NCBI RefSeq assembly: GCF_001418015.1
Contig: NZ_LIQG01000027.1
Span: forward strand, 98,501 to 162,500
Reading direction: 5' to 3'
Length of the DNA: 64,000 nt
Source: Lacinutrix mariniflava
Lineage (GTDB): Bacteria > Bacteroidota > Bacteroidia > Flavobacteriales > Flavobacteriaceae
Part shown: piece by piece, positions 1-9,245 of the stretch
How the letters are laid out: every line of letters begins with the position of its first letter
Numbering within the stretch: the stretch's first letter is position 1
Notes under the pieces: model-generated
What the model was told of the DNA's origin: nothing
The model's input: the letters and a program-made list of their open reading frames with translations, nothing else
Databases searched by the model: none
Made by a program: the position numbers and the translations under genes

Positions 1-1
1 G

Positions 2-2092
2 TTTATTTTTGCAGGACAGTTTGATGTTACAATAAACGTTTTATCACTTTTCGGAATGATTATCGTTATTGGAATATTAGTAGATGATGGTATTGTTATT
101 GCCGAAAACATCTATCAACATTACGAAAAAGGAAAATCTCCTGTCGATGCAGCAATTGATGGTACTATGGAAGTAATTCCTCCAGTAGTTTCTGCAATTA
201 TAACTACGCTGTTAGCATTTTCATTATTCTTATTTTTAGATAGTAGAATTGGAGAATTTTTTAGTGAAGTATCCGTAATTGTTATACTTACTTTAGTTGT
301 TTCGTTAGTAGAAGCATTAATTATACTTCCTGCGCATTTAGCACATTCAAAAGCATTAAGAAAGCCTGTTGTAGAAGAGAATCCTTCGAAAATGAAGCAA
401 TTCTTCTCTAAAATGAGAATCATTAATAAGGCTGGAGATAACTTCATGAACTTTTTAAGAGACAAAATATATACACCGGCAATTACCTTTGTTTTAAATT
501 TTAAATTGCTCTCTTTAGGTATTTTTGTGGCTTTATTAATTTTAACTTTTGGAGCCATTGGAGGTGGTGTTATAGGTGTTACAATGTTCCCATCTGTAGC
601 AAGTGATAGAGTTTCTATAGAGTTGGATATGCCTAATGGTACCAACGAGAAAATTACAGATTCTATTATTTCTATGATAGAAGAAAAATCATTTATAGTT
701 AATAAAGAGTTTACAGAGAAGTATTTAAAAGGAACTGATAAGCAATTGTTTGAAAATACTATTCTAACAATAAACAGTAGTTCTAGTGCACGACTGCAAA
801 TTAATATGTTACCTGGTGAAGAGCGACCGGATGCTATTAAATCGTCATTAGTAACCAATAGGTTAAGAGAATTAGTAGGACCAGTTGTTGGTACAGAGCG
901 TTTAATTTATGGTTCTGGAGGAAACTTTGGAGGAAGTCCAGTTTCGGTATCACTTTTAGGAAATAATATTGAAGAATTAAAAGCCGCTAAAATAGAGTTA
1001 AAACAAGTTTTAGAATCTAATGTTTTACTTAAAGATGTTGAGGATAATGATCCAGCAGGAATTAAAGAAATACGAATAGAACTAAAAGAAAGTGCCTATT
1101 TACTAGGCTTAAATTTAAGCACTGTAATGGCGCAAGTACGTTCTGGTTTCTTTGGTACACAGGCACAGCGTTTTCAAAGAGGGCAAGATGAAATTAGAGT
1201 TTGGGTGCGTTACGATAGAAGTAATAGAGGGTCTATTAATGATTTAGATGAAATGCGAATAGGAACTCCAACTGGAGAGCGTGTTACGCTAAAGGATATC
1301 GCTTTTTATACTATTGAAAGAGGAGATGTTGCTATAAACCACTTGGAAGGGCAGCGTGAAATTAAAGTGTCTGCAGATTTAAAAGATCCAAATACTAGTA
1401 CAGCAGATATTTTAGATGATTTAAAAAATATAACAATGGTTGAGTTGAAATCTAAATACCCAACCATCTCTGCATCTTTTGAAGGTCAAAATAGAGAAAA
1501 AGATAAGTTAATGAGTTCTTTAGGTAAAGCCGGAATTCCTATTCTTTTTCTTATTTATATAGTAATTGCTTTTACTTTTAGAAGTTACAGTCAACCAATA
1601 TTATTAATGTTATTAGTGCCATTTAGTTTAACAGCAGTTGCTTGGGGACACTGGATGCTTGGTTTCTCAGTTAATATATTATCGCTTTTAGGAATTATTG
1701 CCTTAATTGGTATTATGGTTAACGATGGATTGGTGCTTATTGGTAAATTTAATTCTAATTTAAAGGAAGGCTTAAAGTTCGATCAAGCCCTTTTAAATGC
1801 AGGGAAATCTAGATTTAGAGCCATATTTTTAACGTCTTTAACAACAATAGCAGGTTTAGCGCCTTTACTTTTAGAAAAAAGTAGACAAGCACAGTTTTTA
1901 AAACCAATGGCAATTTCTATTTCCTTTGGTATCGCTTATGCAACCATATTAACATTATTAGTTTTACCATTATTCTTGTCTTTTAGTAATAGTATTAAAC
2001 AAAAAGGAAAATGGTTGTATACTGGAAAAGATGTAACAAAAGAAGAAGTAGAACGTGCTATAAAAGAACAAAATGAAGAGAATGAACATTAA
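2..2092 (+). CDS. RND efflux pump inner-membrane permease, 5'-truncated by window edge
   Basis: This is the C-terminal two thirds of a proton-driven RND transporter of the AcrB/HAE type. The frame is open from base 2, so the gene starts left of the window and 696 residues are visible; a Met at base 56 is internal. The first visible segment is the fourth membrane helix with the family motif GILVDDGIVIAEN, whose paired Asp residues carry protons. A second helix cluster follows near residues 510-660, with the related motif GIMVNDGLVLIGKF, where Asn stands where AcrB has its Lys. The stop lies inside the start of the TolC-like gene, so the two are translationally coupled. The substrate cannot be told from sequence. 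Confidence 0.93.
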   Translation, partial: FIFAGQFDVTINVLSLFGMIIVIGILVDDGIVIAENIYQHYEKGKSPVDAAIDGTMEVIPPVVSAIITTLLAFSLFLFLDSRIGEFFSEVSVIVILTLVVSLVEALIILPAHLAHSKALRKPVVEENPSKMKQFFSKMRIINKAGDNFMNFLRDKIYTPAITFVLNFKLLSLGIFVALLILTFGAIGGGVIGVTMFPSVASDRVSIELDMPNGTNEKITDSIISMIEEKSFIVNKEFTEKYLKGTDKQLFENTILTINSSSSARLQINMLPGEERPDAIKSSLVTNRLRELVGPVVGTERLIYGSGGNFGGSPVSVSLLGNNIEELKAAKIELKQVLESNVLLKDVEDNDPAGIKEIRIELKESAYLLGLNLSTVMAQVRSGFFGTQAQRFQRGQDEIRVWVRYDRSNRGSINDLDEMRIGTPTGERVTLKDIAFYTIERGDVAINHLEGQREIKVSADLKDPNTSTADILDDLKNITMVELKSKYPTISASFEGQNREKDKLMSSLGKAGIPILFLIYIVIAFTFRSYSQPILLMLLVPFSLTAVAWGHWMLGFSVNILSLLGIIALIGIMVNDGLVLIGKFNSNLKEGLKFDQALLNAGKSRFRAIFLTSLTTIAGLAPLLLEKSRQAQFLKPMAISISFGIAYATILTLLVLPLFLSFSNSIKQKGKWLYTGKDVTKEEVERAIKEQNEENEH

Positions 2093-3401
2093 ATATAGTT
2101 TAGTTATAGCAATCGTATTTCTAACTTCTTTAGTAAAAGCACAAAATGTACTTACACAAGAAGAAGCTGTAAAGCTAACTTTACAAAATAACTACGATAT
2201 TAAAATAGCAAATAATGCTGTTGAAGTAGCAGATAATAATACTAGTATTCTAAATTCAGGTTATTTACCAACGCTTACAGGTAATGCTGGTGCAACATAT
2301 AATTTAGATAATAACGAATCTCAATTCTCAGATGGGAGACCAAATACTGTTTTAAATGGTGCGGAAAGTGATAGATATAATGCTTCTCTAAGTTTAAATT
2401 ACACCATTTTCGATGGTCTTGGGAGACAGTATAACTACAAAAGTTTAAAAGAACAATATCAATTGTCCGAATTACAAGCTCGCGAAACTATTGAGAATAC
2501 GGTTATTCAATTATTTTCGGTGTATTATAATGTTTCTCAATCATTAGAAAACGTTTCGGCTTTAGAAGAAACTTTAAAGATCTCTAAGGACAGGTTGGTG
2601 AGAGCTGAGTATCAATTCGAATACGGACAAAATACTAAACTAGGTGTTTTAAATGCTGAAGTAGATATTGTAAACGACAGTATAAATCTAATAAACTCTA
2701 AACAACAATTAAAAAGCTCTAAACGCGATTTAAATGTTGTTTTAGGAAATGTTTTAGAAGATGATTTTACAGTAGAAACTGAAGTTGATTTTGCATTGAA
2801 AATTAAAAAAGATAGTTTATTTGAAAAGGCTAAAACAAGAAATATAGCTTTATTACAAACCGAAAAAAATATAGCTATTAGTCAATTAGCTATTAAGTCT
2901 AATAAATCTGCTTACCTACCAACAGTAGGTTTGGTTGGTACATATGGTTGGAATAAAAACAATAACAATGCAGTAAGTTTTGTTGCAGTTTCTACAAACA
3001 CAGGACTGTCTGCAGGTTTAAATTTATCTTGGAATATTTTTGATGGAGGTAGTACGATTACTCGTGTTAGAAATGCTAAAATTAATCTTGAAACACAACA
3101 GCTACAAAAGGATAATATTTTAATAAGTATTACACGGGAGTTTAATAATGTTTGGGACGATTTTACAAATAAGCTTGAGATTTATAATCTTCAAGAAAAT
3201 AACATTGTCACGGCTCAAAATAATTTTAGCCGTACGCAAGAAAAATTTAAAATTGGCCAAGTAAATTCTATAGAGTTTAGACAAGCACAACTTAATTTAC
3301 TTAATGCAGAGTTGAGTAAAAATCAAGCAAAGTTCGCTGCAAAATTAGCAGAATTAAGCCTATTACAATTAAGTGGAGAGTTGCTTAATACTTCATTCTA
3401 A
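2073..3401 (+). CDS. TolC-family outer membrane efflux channel
   Basis: Outer membrane factor that completes the tripartite efflux pump with the preceding permease. Residues 1-23 form a signal peptide ending ...VKAQ. The rest is two related coiled-coil/barrel halves of the OEP type (about 442 residues, usual for the family), with the heptad-rich stretches typical of TolC. The start overlaps the permease stop by 20 bases; an ATG at 2082 is an equally good start and keeps the signal peptide. No membrane fusion protein lies downstream, so it must be left of the window. Confidence 0.92.
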   Translation: MKRMNIKYSLVIAIVFLTSLVKAQNVLTQEEAVKLTLQNNYDIKIANNAVEVADNNTSILNSGYLPTLTGNAGATYNLDNNESQFSDGRPNTVLNGAESDRYNASLSLNYTIFDGLGRQYNYKSLKEQYQLSELQARETIENTVIQLFSVYYNVSQSLENVSALEETLKISKDRLVRAEYQFEYGQNTKLGVLNAEVDIVNDSINLINSKQQLKSSKRDLNVVLGNVLEDDFTVETEVDFALKIKKDSLFEKAKTRNIALLQTEKNIAISQLAIKSNKSAYLPTVGLVGTYGWNKNNNNAVSFVAVSTNTGLSAGLNLSWNIFDGGSTITRVRNAKINLETQQLQKDNILISITREFNNVWDDFTNKLEIYNLQENNIVTAQNNFSRTQEKFKIGQVNSIEFRQAQLNLLNAELSKNQAKFAAKLAELSLLQLSGELLNTSF

Positions 3402-3460
3402 AACACTAAAATCGAGTATTTTAATGTTATTTAAGTGCTCTTAAACGAGTTTTTAATGTT

Positions 3461-3490
3461 TTCGATGAACGGCACATGTCGTTCATCGAA
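3461..3490. promoter_or_regulatory. Perfect 11-bp inverted repeat next to the LRR gene promoter
   Basis: TTCGATGAACG and its exact reverse complement are separated by 8 bases. It ends 4 bases before the putative -33 TTTG of the next gene. There is no clean T-tract, so it may be an operator for the LRR gene or a weak terminator of the efflux operon. Confidence 0.5.
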
Positions 3491-3494
3491 TAAA

Positions 3495-3526
3495 TTTGTC
3501 ATTAACAGTGGTTTACCTTAGATTTG
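3495..3526 (+). promoter_or_regulatory. Bacteroidota-type promoter of the LRR gene
   Basis: TTTG at 3495-3498 is followed after 20 bases by TAGATTTG at 3519-3526, matching the known TTTG / TAnnTTTG pattern of the primary sigma factor of this phylum. The start codon follows 30 bases later. Confidence 0.6.
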
Positions 3527-3556
3527 TTTCATATTAGTCCCAAAAACTAAACCACA

Positions 3557-4375
3557 ATGAAAAATCTACAACTTACATTAATTTTTCTTTTTGCAACATT
3601 ACTAAGTTTTGCTGGTATTTCTAAGACAGAAAAAGATGCGTTATTAGCATTGCATGCTTCAACAAATGGAGCGCAATGGACTAAGACATGGGATTTAACT
3701 ACAGATGCTAGTACTTGGTATGGTGTAACAGTAGAAAACAATACTGTTGTTGCTTTAAGCTTGCCGTTCAATAACTTAAACGGGACACTTCCTAATGAAA
3801 TAGGAAATTTAACGTCTTTAAGAAAAATCAATTTCGGATTAAATAAATTATCAGGAAGTATACCAGTATCACTATCTAACTTAAAGGCATTAACAAGCTT
3901 AGAATTATTTTTAAATAAGTTTGAAGGTTCTATTCCTTCTTTCTTAGGAGATTTAAAAGACCTAGAGATTTTAGCACTATATAGTAATAACTTTACAGGA
4001 TCTATTCCTACAGAACTGACAGCTTTAGTTAACTTAAAAGAATTACAATTAGGAAGTAATTTCTTAACAGGAAATATTCCAACAGAAATGGGAATGTTAT
4101 CTAAACTTGAAAAACTAAGTTTAATTGATAATAAATTAGAAGGCCATATACCTTTAGAATTAACAGATTTAAAAAATTTAGAAGAACTAATTCTTTCTGA
4201 AAATAAGTTCACAGGAAATTTACCATTACAATTTAGTCAATTAACCAAGCTAAGTACATTAATGGTAAGTGATAATAATATGGATTATGAATACGCAACT
4301 GTAGTAGAGGATAGAGCAAGCGTAAGAAGTGCTATTATAACCTTTAATGATACTTATGTTGTAGAAAGAGACTAA
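3557..4375 (+). CDS. Secreted plant-type leucine-rich-repeat protein
   Basis: 272 residues with a signal peptide (about residues 1-19, ...LLSFAG). A capping segment (about 25-60, with TWYGVTVENN) resembles the N-terminal LRR cap of plant receptor-like proteins. About seven 24-residue repeats of the form LxxLxxLxLxxNxLxGxIPxxL fill residues 60-245. The family binds proteins or glycans; no ligand can be inferred here. There is no type IX C-terminal signal, lipobox or membrane anchor, so the protein is probably periplasmic or released. It is monocistronic, with its own promoter and a terminator at 4419-4450. Confidence 0.85.
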   Translation: MKNLQLTLIFLFATLLSFAGISKTEKDALLALHASTNGAQWTKTWDLTTDASTWYGVTVENNTVVALSLPFNNLNGTLPNEIGNLTSLRKINFGLNKLSGSIPVSLSNLKALTSLELFLNKFEGSIPSFLGDLKDLEILALYSNNFTGSIPTELTALVNLKELQLGSNFLTGNIPTEMGMLSKLEKLSLIDNKLEGHIPLELTDLKNLEELILSENKFTGNLPLQFSQLTKLSTLMVSDNNMDYEYATVVEDRASVRSAIITFNDTYVVERD

Positions 4376-4418
4376 AAGAAACTAAAGAGTAAAAGAGGAA
4401 AAATCTAAAATAGTATTT

Positions 4419-4450
4419 AAAAGAGTCAACTTAATAGTTGACTCTTTTTT
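4419..4450 (+). terminator. Rho-independent terminator of the LRR gene
   Basis: The arms AAAGAGTCAAC / GTTGACTCTTT are perfect over 11 bp, with a 6-base loop and a following T6 run. Confidence 0.85.
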
Positions 4451-4477
4451 ATTTTTACAAAAAAATGATATAATATT

Positions 4478-4660
4478 ATGTTTGAGCACTTTTTTCAATG
4501 CCCTTATTGCTGGGAAACAATATCTATGTTGCTAGATAGTAGTGTTAGAAAACAGACTTATGTAGAGGATTGTGAGGTTTGTTGCAATCCAATACAACTT
4601 TCTCCTCAGTTTGATGACATGGAACTAGTTGGTTTTGAGGCTTTAAATATAGAACAGTAA
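4478..4660 (+). CDS. CPXCG-motif cysteine-rich zinc-ribbon protein
   Basis: 60-residue cytoplasmic protein with two cysteine pairs, CPYC near residue 8 and CEVC near residue 32. It matches the small CPXCG family in length and in its acidic end. The cysteines should bind one zinc ion. The biochemical role of the family is not known. It lies between the LRR terminator and the tRNA promoter and appears to be transcribed alone. Confidence 0.85.
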   Translation: MFEHFFQCPYCWETISMLLDSSVRKQTYVEDCEVCCNPIQLSPQFDDMELVGFEALNIEQ

Positions 4661-4678
4661 TTTTTTTTAAAATAAAGC

Positions 4679-4708
4679 TTGTAATATGTAAAAAGGATTG
4701 TATATTTG
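4679..4708 (+). promoter_or_regulatory. Promoter of the initiator tRNA gene
   Basis: TTG at 4679-4681, a 19-base spacer and TATATTTG at 4701-4708 give an excellent match to the phylum's TTTG / TAnnTTTG consensus. The mature tRNA starts about 70 bases downstream. Confidence 0.65.
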
Positions 4709-4779
4709 CAGTCGGAAATAAAATGGTCGGTATTATGAGCCGAAAGTTAAAAGCTAAGAAATTTATTTACGTTATAAAT

Positions 4780-4852
<73 letters not shown>

Positions 4853-4859
4853 CTAAGCA

Positions 4860-4888
4860 AAGCTTCACAGAAATGTGAAGCTTTTTTT
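4860..4888 (+). terminator. Terminator of the initiator tRNA
   Basis: AAGCTTCACA, a 4-base loop, the perfect complement, then a T run. From here to 5115 I see no gene: the stretch is AT-rich with only isolated promoter-like words at wrong spacing. Confidence 0.85.
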
Positions 4889-5115
4889 ATGCTTCATATA
4901 GAATAACGATGTTTATTTTTAGTTTAGATAGATATAGTTAATATTTAAAAAAAATGAATAACCATTTTTCTCTTTATAACTCTAGTCAGTTTATGATATG
5001 AAATGACTCCGGAATGGTGTTAAGAGGTGTTTTTTTGCGCTTTTATACTAATACCTTTGTTCTCCTATATTTATTTTTTTAAACGTCGATTTTAATGCAC
5101 ATATTAATCTAATAT

Positions 5116-5145
5116 AAAAAGCTCTTCTATATAGAAGAGCTTTTA
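5116..5145. terminator. Bidirectional terminator at the end of the leftward sus operon
   Basis: AAAAGCTCTTCTA and its complement form a 13-bp stem with almost no loop. A and T runs on both sides let it act on either strand; its main job is to end the amylase transcript. Confidence 0.75.
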
Positions 5146-5174
5146 AATTTTAGGAAGATATTTAAATGATAATT

Positions 5175-8075
5175 TTACAACTTAATAAGTTTAGTGGTAG
5201 AAGTTGTTCCTAATTTATTTTCAATTTGAACTAAATACAATCCTTTAGAAATGTTATCTATATTAAAGGCTTTACCTTTATTAAAGTTGCCTTTGTAAGT
5301 CTTTATTACTTTTCCTGAAACATCTAAAATTGTAAGCTTAGCAACGTCTTGATTTATAGAAAATGCTGTTTGTGCAGGATTAGGATATAAAGACAATGCT
5401 ATGTCTTTAGTGTAATTATCTGTTCCTAATGTCTGGGGAGTAGCATTGCCATAAATTTTAAATTGGCCAGGTTCAATAGAGATTGTTCCAGTTGTATTAG
5501 TAACATTAATAGAAGTTGCTCCACTCTCATCCATTAAATCGTACCATGTGCCTGTGTATGGAAAACCTGGTGTTACGTTTTGAGTAGTAACATCGAAGTT
5601 TGCTAAAATGACTACATTTTTTAGTTCTGTTGAAGCAATCGTATCATCCCATATATAGATTTTTGGAGTTAAGTCTCCGGAGTTAATGGTATAATTACCT
5701 TCAAAAACAGCTTCTTCTACTTTTAATAAATTTATTCTTGCCCAATCGTTATAAATTTTAGATCTATTTGCATTTGTTAACCAATTATCAGTCCATTGTG
5801 GCTGTGGCTTGGTATCTAGTTTACAATCTCCATCGGTACCTCCTGGTTCGTTTACGACACCATTGTTACAAGTGAAAATTGAATTTTCCATACCAAGTTC
5901 ACCTAAGTGCCAAATCATTTTAGGACCAGGTATAGTTAAAGAGATTGCTCCTAATGCAGACATTCTATCTAAAGCAGTATTCAAATTAGTAACATCATGA
6001 GCACTATTGGTAGCATTACCAAATTGAAGGTTTTTGTACATCAAACGTTCCTCGTCATGACTTTCGGCATAGCCAACTAATCTTGGAGCATTAAAGCCTC
6101 GGCTTTCATGACCCATGGAATCAAAATTATTATCAGAGTTGTAACCCATTGTCAATTGGTTGTATGGGTTCGTTAATTTTCCCCAAAGCATAATGCCTTT
6201 AGAGATACCATCGCTTTCTCCAGTAAGTCTATAGTTTGCCCATTCTATTTCTTCCGTTGCGCTTCCTCCAAAGCCTAAGTGTTCAAAAATGACATAGTGT
6301 TCTGGGTCTAAACTCCAAGAATAATCTGCATATTCTTTTAAAATAGCAACTCTATCTGCCTGGTATGTATTTGTTTGTGTTTCTCCTGAAGCAGCATTTT
6401 GTGTGAATCCTTTTGTTAAGTCCCATCTAAAACCATCAATTTTATATTCCTCAATCCATTGCTTTACTACTCTTTTAGAGTAGGTTTTAGTATAAGAATT
6501 AGAATGGTCGAAATCTGAGCCAACACTATAACTATGCATTGCAACTTCATTAAAGTATGGGTTTTCACTACTTGGTTCTCCCCAACCATCGCCATCGGCA
6601 TCATTCATCCACATGCGTACCATTGGATTCCTTCCAAAAGCATGATTTAATGCAACATCAAGTATTACTGCAATGTTATTTTGATGGCATACATCTACTA
6701 ACTCTTTTAGCTTATCTTTTGTGCCATAAAATTTATCAAGCGCCATGTGAAAAGAAGTATTATATCCCCAACTTTCGTTGCCTTCAAATTCCATAACAGG
6801 CATCAGTTCGATGGCATTTATATTTAGGTTTTTAAAATAGCCTATCCTATCTATTATGTCTTGAAAGTTTCTATCGGCATCAAAATCTCTAACTAAAACT
6901 TCGTAAATAACTAAATCTTCCTTTTTCGGCTTAGTAAAATCTGTAACCACCCATGGATAATCTGTTTGTCCTGTTTGTAATACGGTAACTTCTCTTTCTT
7001 GTCCTATTGGATAATTAGGAAGGTTAGGATAAGTAATACTTGGTATGTAAGGATCATCAAAAGGAGAGAGTACTAATGTTGAATAGGGATCTGCTGTTTT
7101 TACTAAAACAGGAGAATTAACTATTGGTGTTTTATCTACCACCCAATACTGGTAGGTTTCTGTTTGATTAGGAGTTAAATTGGTAAGTTCCAACCAAAAT
7201 ACACCTGAAGTTGGATCTTTTTTCATTAGATCAGCATTGGTGGGTTGGTAATTATTAAAACTACCGGCTACATATATATAGTCTTTATTAGGGGCTTCTA
7301 AAACAAGAGTTGCTTTAGTGTTATCTGAAGTATTGTAGTTTATGCCATTGTCCATTCCATTAGGCAAAGTTTCAGCGATAGGTGTAGCACTTGTTAGTAC
7401 AGAAAATTCTTTTACAATGGTTTCTAGGCCTTGTGTCACTGTTAGGGAGTAGTACTGGTTTTCGGTAATGTTAGTTTGTGTGAAGGTGTAGTTTGTGATA
7501 GCATTTACATTATTTAAAACACTGCCGTTAGCACTTAATGTATAATCAGCGTTTCCGTTTGTGTTAGTTGCTGCGATGCTTAAATCGCTTCCATTATTTA
7601 ATTGCGTAACACTGTTTTCTGAAGGTGTTGTTAAATTAACTTGAAAGGAACCTACATTATATATAAAGTCTGAACAACCATTGTCTTTAAGTTCTTGACT
7701 TCCATCTTCGTTTCTAAATACTATTCCTAATTTTGTAGCTGAGTTTGCTTGTGCTGAGGTTAGTGAATAGTAAGTTTCTGGAACAATGGTAATACTCCAA
7801 GTCCCGTTGTTGTTATCTGTCATTGCGCCAACGCCATCGTCTTGTCCCCAGTTGCCGACCGCATTGTAACCAAAAGCATTAGTGTCATCACCAATTCCTG
7901 AGTGGAAATAAACGGTGTTGGGAGTATTTAAACCGTTACAGTCTGTAGCTGTGGAATTAAGATCAACAGTAATGGTAATGCTTTGATCTGCATTAAAAGG
8001 AAACGGAGATATATTTACTTGCGCTTTGGCAAATAAAGAAAAAAGTAATGCTATTAAAAAGTAGTGTTTTTTCAT
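5175..8075 (-). CDS. Secreted GH13 alpha-amylase with type IX secretion signal
   Basis: 966-residue multidomain starch hydrolase. Residues 1-18 are a signal peptide. Residues about 20-230 hold Ig/starch-binding-like modules and about 240-370 a CBM48-like module. The GH13 barrel spans about 385-790, with the four family regions LDVALNH, DGFRWD (nucleophile Asp near 550), FEHLG (acid Glu near 596) and ESHDE (Asp near 675). The last 80 residues (YPNPAQ... to KLIKL) are a type A sorting domain, so the enzyme should cross the outer membrane by the type IX system. It is the last gene of the leftward sus operon, behind an internal terminator, and should cut external starch for SusCD. Confidence 0.93.
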   Translation of the reverse strand: MKKHYFLIALLFSLFAKAQVNISPFPFNADQSITITVDLNSTATDCNGLNTPNTVYFHSGIGDDTNAFGYNAVGNWGQDDGVGAMTDNNNGTWSITIVPETYYSLTSAQANSATKLGIVFRNEDGSQELKDNGCSDFIYNVGSFQVNLTTPSENSVTQLNNGSDLSIAATNTNGNADYTLSANGSVLNNVNAITNYTFTQTNITENQYYSLTVTQGLETIVKEFSVLTSATPIAETLPNGMDNGINYNTSDNTKATLVLEAPNKDYIYVAGSFNNYQPTNADLMKKDPTSGVFWLELTNLTPNQTETYQYWVVDKTPIVNSPVLVKTADPYSTLVLSPFDDPYIPSITYPNLPNYPIGQEREVTVLQTGQTDYPWVVTDFTKPKKEDLVIYEVLVRDFDADRNFQDIIDRIGYFKNLNINAIELMPVMEFEGNESWGYNTSFHMALDKFYGTKDKLKELVDVCHQNNIAVILDVALNHAFGRNPMVRMWMNDADGDGWGEPSSENPYFNEVAMHSYSVGSDFDHSNSYTKTYSKRVVKQWIEEYKIDGFRWDLTKGFTQNAASGETQTNTYQADRVAILKEYADYSWSLDPEHYVIFEHLGFGGSATEEIEWANYRLTGESDGISKGIMLWGKLTNPYNQLTMGYNSDNNFDSMGHESRGFNAPRLVGYAESHDEERLMYKNLQFGNATNSAHDVTNLNTALDRMSALGAISLTIPGPKMIWHLGELGMENSIFTCNNGVVNEPGGTDGDCKLDTKPQPQWTDNWLTNANRSKIYNDWARINLLKVEEAVFEGNYTINSGDLTPKIYIWDDTIASTELKNVVILANFDVTTQNVTPGFPYTGTWYDLMDESGATSINVTNTTGTISIEPGQFKIYGNATPQTLGTDNYTKDIALSLYPNPAQTAFSINQDVAKLTILDVSGKVIKTYKGNFNKGKAFNIDNISKGLYLVQIENKLGTTSTTKLIKL

Positions 8076-8093
8076 TTTTGAAAGAATTTAAAA

Positions 8094-8134
8094 TGGAATA
8101 AAAAAAAGGCTTTGAACATAGTCAAAGCCTTTAA
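8094..8134 (-). terminator. Intergenic terminator between SusE/F-like gene and amylase
   Basis: On the minus strand, AAAGGCTTTGA pairs with TCAAAGCCTTT (11 bp, 6-base loop) and is followed by a T run. It probably lowers amylase transcription relative to susCDE, or marks a separate amylase transcript. Confidence 0.75.
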
Positions 8135-8144
8135 AAAAAATGTG

Positions 8145-9230
8145 TTAGTTTAGTGTTAAACTGTACGTGTAATGTCTTGGTGTACTAAAATCTAAAACAA
8201 TAGTATAGTTTCCGGCGGATGGTACAAGAATGTTGGTTCCAGACGCTAATTCTAAAATGCCATCACCTTCATCATCTCCATAATTCCAATCCCAAGTATC
8301 ATTAGATCTAAATTTAATTTCTTCGGCTGTTAAGTCCATAGTGATTGTCCAAGTTGAAGTTGCGCTATCGTAAGTCATATCTGTATCGTCATCCCAAGAC
8401 CCTGTTGCAGAACCAATAACTGCCCAGTTGTGTAATGTTTCAGAATACTCTAATACATCTGCATCTGTATTTGCTTGTACAAAGTAATAACCAGCACCAT
8501 TAGGAGGAGCAATATTACCTTCATCTTCATCTATTAAAACCTGTGTGTAAGAACCATTTGTCCCAGAAGCGTCACCCCAATCGGTATTTCCCCATTCGTA
8601 ATTTCCTTCGTCATTAGTGGCGATAAATTTATGTTCGCCATCAAGCCAAACATATCCCTCGTAATCTGTTTCTCCGTAAGCAGACGCAAATAGACTAGGA
8701 GCAGAAGCTGGGTCCCAACCTTGATGATTACCTGGTACACCAAGTTTTGGAGCTTCTGTAGTATATGGCGTTATAGATACAGTTACCATTTCTGAATAAA
8801 TAGCTTCAGAACCATTATCTCCAATAGTTGATTTAATACGCATATCTACATCAGAAGATGCAAAAGGCGTTAAGCCTAATATGCCAACAGCGATGCCGTT
8901 TAATTCTTCATTAGTCCAAGCTAAATAATTATTTGTTGTTGTTACAATGTCAAAAGGCGTTTCAAAATTTGTTCCAGCGATTGCAAGTTGTATTGTGTTA
9001 TCTATTACTGTTGGAATATTATAGGTCGCATCTTCCCATACAATAGTTGTTGCTGTGCCTGTTGGATTTGAAATGTCTAAAACAAGTCCAGTTCCAGAAG
9101 TGGGTAAGTTAATAGTTGCTGCTGTAGATTCAGAGGATTGTATTGCAAAAATATTATCATCGTCTTCTTGACAAGAGTTAAAGCCAATTACAGCTATAAC
9201 TAGTAGTAATAAAATTTTAAAATTTTTCAT
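8145..9230 (-). CDS. SusE/SusF-like outer membrane starch-binding lipoprotein
   Basis: 361 residues with a lipoprotein signal peptide (lipobox ...GFNSC, Cys about residue 20) followed by an acidic linker QEDDD, which favours surface export in this phylum. An N-terminal SusE-type Ig-like domain (about 30-155) is followed by two starch-binding repeats rich in Trp (about 160-265 and 270-361, with WDDDTDMTYD and TWDWNYGD). It lies directly behind susD, 15 bases away, as in other sus loci. It should hold malto-oligosaccharides at the cell surface; no catalytic residues are expected. Confidence 0.88.
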   Translation of the reverse strand: MKNFKILLLLVIAVIGFNSCQEDDDNIFAIQSSESTAATINLPTSGTGLVLDISNPTGTATTIVWEDATYNIPTVIDNTIQLAIAGTNFETPFDIVTTTNNYLAWTNEELNGIAVGILGLTPFASSDVDMRIKSTIGDNGSEAIYSEMVTVSITPYTTEAPKLGVPGNHQGWDPASAPSLFASAYGETDYEGYVWLDGEHKFIATNDEGNYEWGNTDWGDASGTNGSYTQVLIDEDEGNIAPPNGAGYYFVQANTDADVLEYSETLHNWAVIGSATGSWDDDTDMTYDSATSTWTITMDLTAEEIKFRSNDTWDWNYGDDEGDGILELASGTNILVPSAGNYTIVLDFSTPRHYTYSLTLN

Positions 9231-9245
9231 TGTTATTTTTTTAAA

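Noticed and set aside
5034..5059. Promoter-like TTTG ... TACCTTTG pair after the tRNA
   Set aside because: Spacing is 14 instead of about 19-20 bases and no gene follows on that strand.
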